Origin: Leptospiraceae bacterium
GTDB lineage: Bacteria > Spirochaetota > Leptospiria > Leptospirales > Leptospiraceae
Assembly (NCBI GenBank): GCA_024233865.1
Contig: JACKPA010000001.1
Span: 434,001 to 498,000, forward strand
Direction of reading: 5' to 3'
Length of the DNA: 64,000 nucleotides
Under the pieces are notes generated by a model that ran no database searches, was not told the origin of the DNA, and was given only the letters and a program-made list of their open reading frames with translations. Made by a program: the position numbers and the translations under genes. Within the stretch, counting starts at the first letter, position 1, and each line of letters opens with the position of its first letter. Positions 17,762 through 27,744 of this stretch are shown one piece after another.

Positions 17762-19464
17762 ATGTTATCAAACCGTTTGTATTATATAAATTTAACTCTA
17801 TTGTTTTTGCTTTTTATTTTGGGAGCATACTCGATTATCTCTAGGATATGGGTGTCAGAAGATGCCTATATTACCTTTAAGTACATAGACAATTTATTTG
17901 CAAACAACGGGCTAACCTTTAACAAAGGGGAAAGAGTGGAAGGCTTCACACATCCTCTTTGGGCAGGCTTATTAATATTCTTGAGATTGATTGGAATTTC
18001 TTCTCATCCCGGTTCAATTGTTTTAGGACTCGTTTTTTCATTTGCAGGCTTATTTATTTCGGTTTTTTTGTATAAATATTACAAAAAGGCTATTTTTATC
18101 CTTCCGACCCTTTTGATTGTGAATGATGGCTTTCGTGATTTTGCTACTTCAGGATTAGAGTTTTCTCTAACTTTTTTTTTAATAGTGCTTTTGTTTGCAA
18201 TTATTTTAGACAAAGAATTGCATAATCCGGTTGCCCTGAGTACAATTCTATCTTGCTTGTATCTTACACGTCCGGAATTAGGAATCGTTCTTGCTTATTA
18301 TAGTATTTTTTATTTCTCGAAAAATTATAAAAATTTTTTGAATTTGTTCAAATTCGGATTGCCTATTCTTTTTTTGGTCGTCGGCTACCATGGGTTTCGA
18401 TTATATTATTACGGTGATATATTTCCTAATACCTATTATGCCAAATCAGGGGGGGGGACAAATTACACACAGGGTATAAAGTATTTGCAACACGCAATAC
18501 GATATTCACCCTTTTTAGTTTTTGCTTCTCTTGTATTTCTTTATTCTATAGTAAAAAAAAAAGCCCAAAAGCCAATTTTTTTGTATATAGAGAAATTTTG
18601 GTTTGTTGCCTGATTGTATTTTATGTGGTGAGAATTGGAGGCGATTTTATGGCTTTTCGGTTTTTACTTCCGTCCATAGTGTTTTCCTCCGTTTTATTCC
18701 ATTTCTACATAAATTCCTATTTTAAAAATATGAGTATTTCCAAAAGTATCATTATTAATTTTTTTCTTTTAATTTTTTCGATTTATTTTATATTTTTTGG
18801 AAAGAGATTACCTCTTACACAAGGTTACATTGTAAACGAAAGAGAAATTTATACCATGGGCTTAGAACAAAGCCTTTCTTCCAGATTTATGGAAATAAAG
18901 TATCCATGGTATATAGAGGGCACAAAATATAAAAAATTAGAAAATTGCCTTGAATATCCAAAATTTATTATTACGAATTCCATATCCAAAGCAAAGTGTA
19001 ATGAGCAAGGCTTTGGCTTAGGCTATTTTTCTGTAGGAGCCGGAACAGATGTTTCTGTGATAGATGAGCAAGGCTTAACGGATAAATATATTGCTCGTCA
19101 ATCCAGAAAAAAAAATTTTCGACCGGGACATGAAAGAGAAGTAGGTTTGGACTATTTAATCCAAAGAGGCGTTTTGTTTTGCTCGCTTGACAGTAAGAGT
19201 TACGACGAAATTATGAATACCCAATACGGAATTATTATAAATCTTGATCCGGATTTTTTGTTTCGATTAGGACCAGAAATTTACAAAGAAAAGATAATAA
19301 AATTAAAGGCTCTTTATAAACAGGCAAGTGAGCAAAAAACAAAACAAGATAGACGGTTATTGGAGAAATTGAGAACATTGGAAGATAGGTATAATATAAA
19401 GATTGTAGAGTTGCCTTCGGAAGTTGAAAAGTCTTTTACCGCTTTTTCTTCGTGTTGGCAGTAA
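17762..19464 (+). pseudogene. Frameshifted membrane glycosyltransferase (LA_3751/LA_3752 type)
   Basis: Two overlapping frames, 17762-18613 and 18598-19464, together encode one protein of about 565 residues. The first half has TM helices and the motifs SEDAYITFKYIDN, GFTHPLWAGL and GDIFPNTYYAKSGGG. The second resumes with RIGGDFMAFRFLLP and ends in a soluble domain. This order (SEDAYIxFRY..., FPNTxYAKS, GGDFMxxRxxLP) is that of leptospiral LA_3751/LA_3752-type and AftB-like polyprenyl-sugar glycosyltransferases. The frame changes near 18600-18612 by one base. A nine-G run at 18449-18457 and a ten-A run at 18553-18562 lie close by. It could be a real inactivation, a phase-variable gene or a sequence error. 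Confidence 0.75.
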
Positions 19465-19465
19465 A

Positions 19466-21550
19466 ATGGTTTTAAAAATTTATCATTACATTGAGAGAAC
19501 TTTTTTTATAGGTTTTTTATTGTTTTTTGGATTCTTTGTGGATGCAAATCCAAGAGTTGTGGAAGAGTTTTCTAAAGTAGTTCTTTTGTTTTTTGCAATA
19601 GTTTTTGTCGTGTTTCATTTTACAAAGTTAAAAGCTAAAAAATCTACTTATCTCAATTATTTTACTTTTGTACTATTTGTATATAGTGTTGTATCTACGG
19701 TTCAATCTATTAATAACATTGTAGAAACTGATATCATTCGCCTAAAGCTATTATTCAAAATTTATTTGGTTTTGTACATTTTGTTTATAACGATTCTGAT
19801 ACAGAAAAAATATACTAAATTAGAAATTGGAATTGTAACTCTTTTTTATTTTACTTCATTTCCTTATGCTTGGTCTCTTACAATAGGCTCTTTGCGTTCT
19901 GTGATTCCCATGGTATTTGCTGTTTTTTTATTTTTGGAGGCAAAAAGAGAAGAAAGTCTAACGAGTAACCAGATCGTATTTTTTAGTATAAAAAATGATG
20001 CTTTTATATATTTGTTAGTATTTTCCTTTATCGGTGTAAATTTATTTTCTGATAATTACTTTAGAAGTAATGATGTAGTTTTTAAACTATTGTGTTCCAC
20101 CTTTTTGTATTATCTTGTTCAACTCAAATCGATCTCCACTAAAAGAATCATAGATTTATTAATCTTTATATTTCTTTTTAATATAATCTATATATTTCTT
20201 GGTATTTTAAGCTTCTCATTCACACACCCTGGCTTTGATTTTATCTCTTTAAAAAAAACCAGTATTTCCGGTATAAATGTAAACGATATATCAGGATATT
20301 TGATTATCCTATTACCTATTTTGGTAGCCCGCTTTATAGATTTGGGAAAGATTACAACCAAACAAAGGATATTTTTTGGCATTTTAATACTATGTAATAT
20401 TTTATTGACTGTACTAATAAAATCAAGAACAGCGTGGTTTGCTCAGTTTTTTTCTTTTTTTATGTTTTTATTTTTGATTTATAGAAACAAAAAAAGAGAT
20501 AAAAGAAATGTTTTGGCTATAGTATTGCTTCTTTTAATATTTATAATTTCTCTTTTTGCGATTTACATTTTTAGTGAAAGCGTTCTCCAAAAAGAAACTT
20601 TGATGATGAGGTACCATTATTGGAAAATTTCCATTGCTGCTATAAAAGAGAATTTTTTTCTCGGAATTACAGCTGATAATTATGCTTATATTACTTCTTT
20701 TCTTCCGATAGACGGCATGAACCAGGACTTTTCTTTGATAATTGATCATTTTAGAAGGAGCGGACTCTTTCATACTCACAACTTATTTTTACAACTTTGG
20801 CTAGATGGTGGATTTGTGTATGTACTATCTTTTATGTTGATTTTGCTTTTTAGCTTATGGAATTTTTATAAAAAAGGTTTTTCTACTCACGATTTTCTAG
20901 TCAAGTTTTCGATTTCGATTTCGATTCTTTCTACAATTATACAAGGTTTTTTAAACTACAACTTCTTTCACTATCCGATCTTATTTGCTTTTTGGGTAAT
21001 GGTCGGGCTACTAAACCATTACCATGAAAAACAACAAGCACCAAAAGCAAAATATCCAAGACTCGTTGTAAATATATTTCTGTTTATTTTATTGGTTTGG
21101 ATAAGTTATCATTCGGTTGCAATATTCTATAAGTCCAAAGCTTACAAAGAAATAAAAAACATTCGATACAAAAACCCCGGTGGATCCGTTTTATTAAAAG
21201 AAAGTTCAAATACAAAAGATGATTTAAAAGCCGTTGGCAATTCAATCTTATACGTCCAAAAAAGCTTGGTTTACTATCCAAAAAACTCCGAATTAAACCA
21301 ACTTTTAGGAGAATTATATTATTTCAGATATTCTTTGCTAAAGGACAAATCCGACTTACTCAAATCACAAAAGAATTACTATTTTTGTACTAATACAAGC
21401 GACCTTTCTTCTTTTTGTTATCTTCGATTAGCGGAAGTTAGCAAAATATTGTATCCGGAATCTATTGACAAATACGATCAATTGATAGAAAAAAGCTCGA
21501 AATTAGATCCAATGGAATTAAATACAAAAGGAAACATTGTACCTTTTTGA
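19466..21550 (+). CDS. O-antigen ligase/polymerase-like membrane protein
   Basis: ATG 19466 follows the previous stop by one base and is preferred to an overlapping ATG at 19424. The 694-residue product has about 12 transmembrane helices. A large periplasmic loop between late helices contains a TADNYAYITSF segment and RRSGLFHTHNLFLQLWLDGG, the H-x-H-N-x-x-L-x-x-x-x-x-G pattern of Wzy_C/O-antigen ligases. The last 130 residues are soluble and helical, TPR-like. It probably joins or polymerises lipid-linked glycans at the periplasmic face. Position after the flippase and glycosyltransferase supports an envelope polysaccharide role. Confidence 0.85.
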   Translation: MVLKIYHYIERTFFIGFLLFFGFFVDANPRVVEEFSKVVLLFFAIVFVVFHFTKLKAKKSTYLNYFTFVLFVYSVVSTVQSINNIVETDIIRLKLLFKIYLVLYILFITILIQKKYTKLEIGIVTLFYFTSFPYAWSLTIGSLRSVIPMVFAVFLFLEAKREESLTSNQIVFFSIKNDAFIYLLVFSFIGVNLFSDNYFRSNDVVFKLLCSTFLYYLVQLKSISTKRIIDLLIFIFLFNIIYIFLGILSFSFTHPGFDFISLKKTSISGINVNDISGYLIILLPILVARFIDLGKITTKQRIFFGILILCNILLTVLIKSRTAWFAQFFSFFMFLFLIYRNKKRDKRNVLAIVLLLLIFIISLFAIYIFSESVLQKETLMMRYHYWKISIAAIKENFFLGITADNYAYITSFLPIDGMNQDFSLIIDHFRRSGLFHTHNLFLQLWLDGGFVYVLSFMLILLFSLWNFYKKGFSTHDFLVKFSISISILSTIIQGFLNYNFFHYPILFAFWVMVGLLNHYHEKQQAPKAKYPRLVVNIFLFILLVWISYHSVAIFYKSKAYKEIKNIRYKNPGGSVLLKESSNTKDDLKAVGNSILYVQKSLVYYPKNSELNQLLGELYYFRYSLLKDKSDLLKSQKNYYFCTNTSDLSSFCYLRLAEVSKILYPESIDKYDQLIEKSSKLDPMELNTKGNIVPF

Positions 21551-21570
21551 GAGCTATGGGAGAGTGATTC

Positions 21571-22503
21571 ATGAAAAACATTCTGTTTGCCTGTTTCCTT
21601 TGCGTATTCATTATTACTTGTAAAAAACAACCGCAACCTTTTACGGTTGGAGCGTTTCAAAAAATTTACGACCCGTCTGTAAACGAGAGGGAAGATTGGT
21701 ATATCAACGATCATACTTTCATAAAAGGAAGAGACGGAAAATACCACCTTTTTGGAATTACAGGTACAGAGCCAAAAGATAAAACCGATATTCATTTACA
21801 CATAGATTCTAGCAAAGAGAAGTTTCTCGCTCATGCTACTTCGGAAAGTTTATTAAAGCTTCCATGGAAAAAAGAAACTTTTCCACTAAAAGCAGAAAAA
21901 CTTTATGGAGAATCTTATATATGGGCACCATACATTATTAAGCACCAAGACACCTATTATCTATATTACGCCGTTGGAAACTTGCAAAAAAGCAATTTAT
22001 CTAAAATATATATGGCTACTTCCAAAGATTTGTACAATTGGAAAAGACACTCTGAAAATCCCGTAGTGGTTGATGTAAATGCCCGCGACCCTCACATACT
22101 CCAAGTTAGCGGACAATGGATTTTGTACTATACAACCAATTCGTTACAACATGGCGGTTACCTTGTTGTTGCCTATCAAACAAGTAAAGATTTGATTCAT
22201 TGGAGTAATCGTAGGATTGCCTTCTTTGATAAAAAAAACGCCGTCGGTAGTGAATCGCCTTATATCTTAAAAAAAGGAAAAGACTATTATCTGTTTGTAG
22301 GTCCGAGACCGGGAAAAACTGGCAAAATGTATGGAACGGAAGTTTTTAAGAGCTCAAGTCCTTTTCATTTTGATCCAAAAAACAAAGTAGGTAGAATTGA
22401 TGCACATGCTTTGGAAATAATCAAGGAAAACGATAGATATTACGTTAGTCATTGTGGTTGGGGAAAAGGTGGAGTGTATATAGCAGAACTTTTCTGGAAA
22501 TAG
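21571..22503 (+). CDS. Lipoprotein with five-bladed beta-propeller (GH43/GH32-like)
   Basis: The 310-residue protein starts with a signal peptide ending FLCVFIITCKK, where Cys17 fits a relaxed spirochaete lipobox. The rest reads as repeated beta-propeller blades: DHTFIKGRDGKYHLFGITG, SYIWAPYIIKHQDTYYLYYA, ARDPHILQVSGQWILYYTT and SESPYILKKGKDYYLFVGP. Acidic residues in D-x-x-hydrophobic and ARDP positions match the GH43/GH62/GH32 superfamily of glycosidases. It may trim or bind a glycan made by the preceding locus. It is 20 bases downstream of the ligase-like gene and converges with purM at 3 bases. Confidence 0.75.
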   Translation: MKNILFACFLCVFIITCKKQPQPFTVGAFQKIYDPSVNEREDWYINDHTFIKGRDGKYHLFGITGTEPKDKTDIHLHIDSSKEKFLAHATSESLLKLPWKKETFPLKAEKLYGESYIWAPYIIKHQDTYYLYYAVGNLQKSNLSKIYMATSKDLYNWKRHSENPVVVDVNARDPHILQVSGQWILYYTTNSLQHGGYLVVAYQTSKDLIHWSNRRIAFFDKKNAVGSESPYILKKGKDYYLFVGPRPGKTGKMYGTEVFKSSSPFHFDPKNKVGRIDAHALEIIKENDRYYVSHCGWGKGGVYIAELFWK

Positions 22504-22506
22504 ACA

Positions 22507-23565
22507 TTAATAAATTTTGACTTGTTCTGACTCATCAGAGTGATGAACAACTTCTCCTATAACACGAGGATTTTCTCCTAAGATTTTTAATTTTTCTATC
22601 GCTTTGTTAGCTTGTTCACTTGAGACAAGAATTATATAACCAATCCCCATGTTGAACACAGAAAACATCTCTTTTGTTTCTATTTGGTTGTCGTTTTGGA
22701 TTTTGTCAAAAACGTATATCGTTGGCAATTGGTCTTTGAAGATTTTTACGCTAATAGAAGGATTTAAAACTCGCGGAATGTTTTCATAAAACCCACCTCC
22801 TGTTACGTGAACCATTCCATGTACAGTTACATCTTTTAATAAACCCAAAATTGTTTTTACATAAATTCTTGTTGGTTTGAATAGGTGATCGACAATAAAA
22901 TCAATTTCCGATTGTTTCGTAGGTAGTTCACTATCTTTTAAATAGAGCTTTCTTATCAAAGAAAAGCCATTGCTATGAGGTCCGCTTGACTCCAAACCAA
23001 TTACTACATCACCGGCTTGCACTTTGCTACCATCAATTATATCCTCTTTTTCCACAACTCCTACTGTAAATCCTGCCAAGTCGTATTCATCCAATTTCAT
23101 AAGACCAGGATGCTCTGCCGTTTCACCCCCAACTAGAGACGCTCCAGCTTGTTTACAACCTTCTATAATTCCTTCTATAATTTGTGCCATCTTTTCCGTG
23201 TACAACTTGCCACATGATATATAATCCAAGAAGAAAAGCGGTTTTCCGCCCATAACAAGCAGGTCGTTCACGCACATTGCTACAAGGTCAATACCTATCG
23301 TATTATGGATATCTAGCAACCTGGCGATTTCTAATTTTGTTCCGACACCATCCGTGCTAGACAGAAGTATGGGTTGTTTGTAGTCTTTTAAAAAAGAAAC
23401 GTCATAAGCAGCTGCGAATCCGCCTAAACCACCTAGCACCTGAGGAGAAAAAGTAGATTGTACTTTATTCTTTATAGTTCCTACAAATCGCACACCTTCT
23501 TCCGTGTCTACTCCTGCATCTTTATATGTGTTTGGATTGTTTTGCATAAACTTCATAATATTCAT
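22507..23565 (-). CDS. purM: Phosphoribosylformylglycinamidine cyclo-ligase
   Basis: The 352-residue AIR synthetase has the N-terminal TYKDAGVDTEEG, the ATP-site block LLSSTDGVGTKLEIA, and LVGGETAEHPG, plus the C-terminal MFSVFNMGIGYI. It converts FGAM to AIR with ATP in de novo purine synthesis, in the cytosol. Length is normal. Several in-frame ATGs lie close together at the start, and the first is kept. It lies 8 bases downstream of ppk on the same strand, so the two are co-transcribed. Confidence 0.96.
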   Translation of the reverse strand: MNIMKFMQNNPNTYKDAGVDTEEGVRFVGTIKNKVQSTFSPQVLGGLGGFAAAYDVSFLKDYKQPILLSSTDGVGTKLEIARLLDIHNTIGIDLVAMCVNDLLVMGGKPLFFLDYISCGKLYTEKMAQIIEGIIEGCKQAGASLVGGETAEHPGLMKLDEYDLAGFTVGVVEKEDIIDGSKVQAGDVVIGLESSGPHSNGFSLIRKLYLKDSELPTKQSEIDFIVDHLFKPTRIYVKTILGLLKDVTVHGMVHVTGGGFYENIPRVLNPSISVKIFKDQLPTIYVFDKIQNDNQIETKEMFSVFNMGIGYIILVSSEQANKAIEKLKILGENPRVIGEVVHHSDESEQVKIY

Positions 23566-23573
23566 ATAAAAAA

Positions 23574-25637
23574 TTAAATATTAAATAACTCCATTTGAGA
23601 ATTTACCACTTTTTCTCCTTCCCGAGGGAACAATTTATGGTAGGTTCCATCCGAAGAAAGGATTCTAGTTTTTACATTATCTTTTAATATCATGTCTAAA
23701 ACATTCAATATTTTTTCTTTTATGGATTTATCTGTGATAGGAAACATAAGCTCAACTCTTTTATAAAAATTTCTAGGCATACAATCCGCAGAAGTTAAAA
23801 ACATTTTCCAATCTCCTTTATTGAGAAAAACATAGATTCTAGAATGTTCCAAGTATCTTCCTACAAGTGAGCGAACTACAATGTTTTCAGAAACTCCCGA
23901 TATTCCAGGCACTAAGCAGCATATTCCCCTAACAATCAAATCAATTTTTACACCGGCAGCGCTTGCGTTGTAAAGGGCAATAATAACATCCGGGTCTACA
24001 AGCGAGTTCATTTTCATAATAATTCTTGCCTCATTTCCGTTTTGAGCATTAGCTGTTTCCTTTTCAATGAGATTGATTATATCATCTTTGAGATATTGGG
24101 GTGCTACTGACAATTGGTTGAGTCTTGGAATTTTTGCCAAGCTGGTTAATGAGTTAAAAAGTGTTCCAACTGCTTCCGTAAATTCTCCGTTTTCGGTCAG
24201 TAATGATAAATCCGTATAGTATTTCGCTGTTGTTGAATTGTAGTTTCCGGTGCTTAAATGTACATACCTTCTAAGTTTATCACTTTCTCGTCTCACAATT
24301 AGCATTGCCTTACAATGAATTTTTAAACCAACAATTCCATAAACTACATGGACACCGGAATCTTCTAATTTTTGTGCCCATATAATGTTTCTTTCTTCAT
24401 CAAACCTTGCTTTTAATTCTACCAAAACCGTTACCTGCTTCCCGTTTTCTGCCGCCTGCTGCAAATAAGAAATCAAGGGAGAATCACCGCTTGTTCTGTA
24501 AAGTGTCATTTTGATCGCCAGAACTTTTGGGTCTTCACTAGATGCTTTTAGCAATTCTTCGACTCCTTGGAATGAATCATAGGGATGGTGCAACAAATGA
24601 TCTTGTTTTCTTATCAGATGAAATAAGCTTGTTACGCTGGTCGCCTGGATTACACTTCTTGATTCAATATAAGGAAATTTTAGTTTGGATGTATTGTTTA
24701 GGTTGTAAAAATACATAAGATCGCTTAGATTCAATACATGCGGAATCTCGCAAGTTTCATGCTCTTGAACATCAAGCATTTCCTGAAGGTATTGCTTAAC
24801 TTGCCCATGGGCACTTTTGTGGACGTACAATTTGACAGTATTTCCCCATATACGGTTTTTTAATTCCTTCTTTACGCTTGTTAGTAAATCTCTAACCTTA
24901 TCTTCCGCAATAGACAAATCGGAATCTCGAATAATTTTAAAGGCATGAATTTCTTTCACCAACATTCCGTAAAAAAGATCTGACAGATGCAATTTGATAA
25001 TTCCTTCTAACGGAAAAAATCGTCTTTCTCCATTCTGTTCAGGAAGCTCCCAAAATCGCGGGAGAACGGACGGAACTTGAACGATGGCAAAAATATCCTT
25101 TTTTTTGTTATTTTCATCCTGTGAAGACAGAGTGATAGCCAAATTTAGGGTTTTATTTAGTATATGTGGAAAAGGATGAGCTGGGTCTATGGAAAGAGGA
25201 GTTAAAATGCTAGAAACTTCTTCTTTATAATATTTTTTTATTAACTCTATTTCACTTTCCGTTAATTCCGTATAGTCTTCAATTAGGTTGATTTTATTGC
25301 TTTTTAATTCCGGTAAAATACTATTGGTATAAATTTCGTATTGTTTGTGTATAAATTCGTTTACCTTGGAAGAGACAGCTTGGATTATTTCGGAAAATCG
25401 CATTCCGTTTAAACTTCTACCGTCATTTCCAGCTGACAGTTTACTTCTCAGGTTAGCAACTCTAACCATGTGAAATTCGTCCAAATTTGACTCGGTAATA
25501 CATAAAAATTTCAATCTTTCCAAAATTGGATTAGACGGATCAGCTGCTTCTTCTAACACTCTGCAATTAAAATCTAACCAAGAAAGTTCTCTATCAAAAA
25601 AAATTTCAGAATTTTGTATATTTATTTCATAATTCAT
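23574..25637 (-). CDS. ppk: Polyphosphate kinase 1
   Basis: The 687-residue protein begins with FFDRELSWLDFNCRVLEEA, the PPK1 N-terminal domain, followed by the ESNLDEFHMVRVANLR block. The autophosphorylated His lies in YVHLSTGNYN and the second catalytic His in YLEHSRIYVF. Length and order are those of E. coli PPK1. It makes polyphosphate from ATP reversibly, often at the inner membrane. Its co-transcription with purM, a purine gene, is notable but may be positional. It diverges from rtcB across about 200 bases. Confidence 0.96.
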   Translation of the reverse strand: MNYEINIQNSEIFFDRELSWLDFNCRVLEEAADPSNPILERLKFLCITESNLDEFHMVRVANLRSKLSAGNDGRSLNGMRFSEIIQAVSSKVNEFIHKQYEIYTNSILPELKSNKINLIEDYTELTESEIELIKKYYKEEVSSILTPLSIDPAHPFPHILNKTLNLAITLSSQDENNKKKDIFAIVQVPSVLPRFWELPEQNGERRFFPLEGIIKLHLSDLFYGMLVKEIHAFKIIRDSDLSIAEDKVRDLLTSVKKELKNRIWGNTVKLYVHKSAHGQVKQYLQEMLDVQEHETCEIPHVLNLSDLMYFYNLNNTSKLKFPYIESRSVIQATSVTSLFHLIRKQDHLLHHPYDSFQGVEELLKASSEDPKVLAIKMTLYRTSGDSPLISYLQQAAENGKQVTVLVELKARFDEERNIIWAQKLEDSGVHVVYGIVGLKIHCKAMLIVRRESDKLRRYVHLSTGNYNSTTAKYYTDLSLLTENGEFTEAVGTLFNSLTSLAKIPRLNQLSVAPQYLKDDIINLIEKETANAQNGNEARIIMKMNSLVDPDVIIALYNASAAGVKIDLIVRGICCLVPGISGVSENIVVRSLVGRYLEHSRIYVFLNKGDWKMFLTSADCMPRNFYKRVELMFPITDKSIKEKILNVLDMILKDNVKTRILSSDGTYHKLFPREGEKVVNSQMELFNI

Positions 25638-25720
25638 GTTTATAGCTTTTAATAATGGTAAAATATCCTCTATTTACTTTTAATAGGCGTAAAGAAAAGT
25701 CAATGTTTTTTAATTAACCA

Positions 25721-25840
25721 TGGTATTTCCGAAAAGTTTTTGCTAGTTCTGTATACATCAACTCTTAGTTCCATTTTTTCCTTGTATTTTCTAAAAAAGT
25801 CTTGAATTATATACAACTATTATTTGCAATCGGAGAACCA
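25721..25840. repeat. Leader repeat upstream of rtcB, copy 1
   Basis: The first 22 bases (25721-25742) recur exactly at 27663-27684. The block 25741-25820 recurs with a few changes at 28441-28520, and the tail with the GGAGA ribosome-binding site recurs at 28545-28560. Copy 1 leads into rtcB; copy 2 leads into a vapB-like gene. TTAACCATGG lies at 25714-25723. Confidence 0.9.
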
Positions 25841-27034
25841 ATGGCTATAGCAGAATTAAAAGGACAAAATGTTCCCGTTAAATTATGGACGAGAATTGAT
25901 GAGATTGAATACGATGCCATGACTCAATTGAAAAACGTTGCGTCTCTTCCATGGGTTTTTTCTCACATAGCAGCAATGCCTGATGTTCACTGGGGAAAGG
26001 GTGCTACGGTTGGCTCCGTGATTGCTATGAAAGAAGCTATATGTCCGGCAGCTGTTGGCGTAGATATTGGCTGTGGTATGGCTGCTGTCCGAACTAATTT
26101 AAAGGCAAATGATCTACCGGATAATTTAAAAGAAATTCGTCATGAAATTGAAAGAAGTATTCCGACAAGCCATTATTATCACAAATCATCCGTTGTAGAA
26201 AAGCTTTGCAGAGTAGGGGATAAGTTGAAGCTACTTAAAAAAGTGAGTTCTGATTTTGAGGAAATTACTCCTAAATTTAAAAAAGAGAAAGATTTTATTT
26301 TCAGGCAGTTAGGGACTTTGGGCGGCGGAAATCATTTTATTGAATTGTGTATTGATACAAGACAAAACGTTTGGATGATGCTTCATTCCGGCTCACGAAA
26401 TATAGGAAAAGTATTGGCTGAATACCACATATCCATTGCCAAAAAATTAACTCATAATCAAAGTCTACCAGACAGAGACCTTGCCGTTTTTCTTGCGAAA
26501 ACTCCGGAAATGCGAGCCTATAAATACGATCTATTGTGGGCACAGAGTTATGCTTTTTTAAATAGGGTGACAATGCTGGAGTTGTATATTGATGTTCTAA
26601 AACGGTTTTTTCCCGAATTGCAAGAAGAAGAAAGGATTTTGTGCCACCACAACTATGTTAGCGAAGAAACTCATTTTGGAGAAAAGGTTTTTGTTACTCG
26701 TAAAGGAGCAATTAGTGCCAGAGAGGGAGAAATGGGAATCATTCCCGGTTCAATGGGAGCAAAATCGTTTATTGTGAAAGGACTTGGAAATTCGGAATCT
26801 TTCCATAGCGCGTCCCATGGTGCAGGTAGACGTATGAGCAGGGGAGCTGCTAAAAAGAATTATACTCTTGAGGACTTGGAAAGACAGACCCATGGTGTAG
26901 AATGTAGAAAAGATAAAGGTGTTTTGGACGAAATTCCCAAAGCTTATAAAAATATAGAGCAAGTAATGGAAAATCAAAAAGATCTTGTTGAAATTGTTTA
27001 TGAACTCAAGCAAGTTCTCTGTGTAAAGGGGTAG
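25841..27034 (+). CDS. rtcB: RtcB-family RNA ligase
   Basis: ATG 25841 is preceded by CGGAGAACCA and fits the family start; the frame extends upstream to a TTG at 25802. The 397-residue protein shows RtcB metal-binding motifs: DVHWGKGATVGSVIA, GVDIGCGM (with Cys), LGGGNHFIELC, and MLHSGSRNIGK. The guanylylated-His region is SFHSASHGAGRRMSR. RtcB joins 2',3'-cyclic phosphate and 5'-OH RNA ends using GTP and Mn2+. It is shorter than E. coli RtcB (408). It is followed by rsmD after 45 bases. A 33-base copy of its 5' end survives at 29231. Confidence 0.93.
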   Translation: MAIAELKGQNVPVKLWTRIDEIEYDAMTQLKNVASLPWVFSHIAAMPDVHWGKGATVGSVIAMKEAICPAAVGVDIGCGMAAVRTNLKANDLPDNLKEIRHEIERSIPTSHYYHKSSVVEKLCRVGDKLKLLKKVSSDFEEITPKFKKEKDFIFRQLGTLGGGNHFIELCIDTRQNVWMMLHSGSRNIGKVLAEYHISIAKKLTHNQSLPDRDLAVFLAKTPEMRAYKYDLLWAQSYAFLNRVTMLELYIDVLKRFFPELQEEERILCHHNYVSEETHFGEKVFVTRKGAISAREGEMGIIPGSMGAKSFIVKGLGNSESFHSASHGAGRRMSRGAAKKNYTLEDLERQTHGVECRKDKGVLDEIPKAYKNIEQVMENQKDLVEIVYELKQVLCVKG

Positions 27035-27079
27035 GTACCGGTTGGGTTGGTGAGTAGGGGTAGGCACAAGAAAAGTCTT

Positions 27080-27649
27080 ATGAAAAAAGGACTAAAAGTT
27101 CAATCAGGCAGTTTGAAAGGTAGGACAATTTCTATACCGGAAAAGCTAAAGTCACACCAAAATTTTACGTCATCTATGGTAAAAGAAGCTATTTTTTCTA
27201 TTTTGGAATCTTATGATTTACAAGGACAAATATCCAAAAAAGATTCTTTGTTTGTAGATTTGTTTGCAGGCTCAGGACAGATAGGCTTGGAAGCCATTAG
27301 CCGAGGTTTTCAAAAGTGTATAATGTATGAAGTTTCCAAAGAGAGATTCTCTCATTTGGCAAACAACCTTTCGGAATACAACGAATCAATCACTCTCTAC
27401 AACAAAGATGCATTTCGTCTTTCTTTATCAAATCAAACTGAAGCCTTTGAAACCGTTGTTTATTTTTTAGATCCCCCGTATTCGTTTTGGGAATCCAAAG
27501 AGCATGAAATTTATAATCTCGTAGAAAACATCTTTGAAGCGGGCTTAAATCAAAAAATTGTGATTATCCAATCTCCCCGCAAGGTAGAATGGAAAGATTT
27601 TCAAATAAAGAGCTATGGGAACACTCATCTTCTGATTCATGCAAATTAA
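27080..27649 (+). CDS. rsmD: 16S rRNA (guanine966-N2)-methyltransferase RsmD-like
   Basis: ATG 27080 begins MKKGLKVQSGSLKGRTI, matching the RsmD N-terminus (ri.gG.lkGr.l), and gives 189 residues. SAM-binding is seen as LFVDLFAGSGQIGLEAISRG and the catalytic motif as VYFLDPPYSFW. The enzyme would methylate G966 of 16S rRNA during small-subunit assembly. It follows rtcB in the same orientation. The last 15 codons recur in the fusion remnant at 29231-29311. Confidence 0.88.
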   Translation: MKKGLKVQSGSLKGRTISIPEKLKSHQNFTSSMVKEAIFSILESYDLQGQISKKDSLFVDLFAGSGQIGLEAISRGFQKCIMYEVSKERFSHLANNLSEYNESITLYNKDAFRLSLSNQTEAFETVVYFLDPPYSFWESKEHEIYNLVENIFEAGLNQKIVIIQSPRKVEWKDFQIKSYGNTHLLIHAN

Positions 27650-27662
27650 AACCTAATAGTAT

Positions 27663-27684
27663 TGGTATTTCCGAAAAGTTTTTG
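27663..27684. repeat. 22-base direct repeat marking the start of the second rtcB-rsmD unit
   Basis: These 22 bases are identical to 25721-25742, which lie upstream of rtcB. Here they directly follow rsmD. After this point the copy is interrupted, and the homologous leader resumes near 28434. Confidence 0.85.
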
Positions 27685-27744
27685 GTTGTTTTTTGGTACC
27701 AAAAAGCGTATATTTGTAAAAAGCTATACACATAAGGAGGCACC

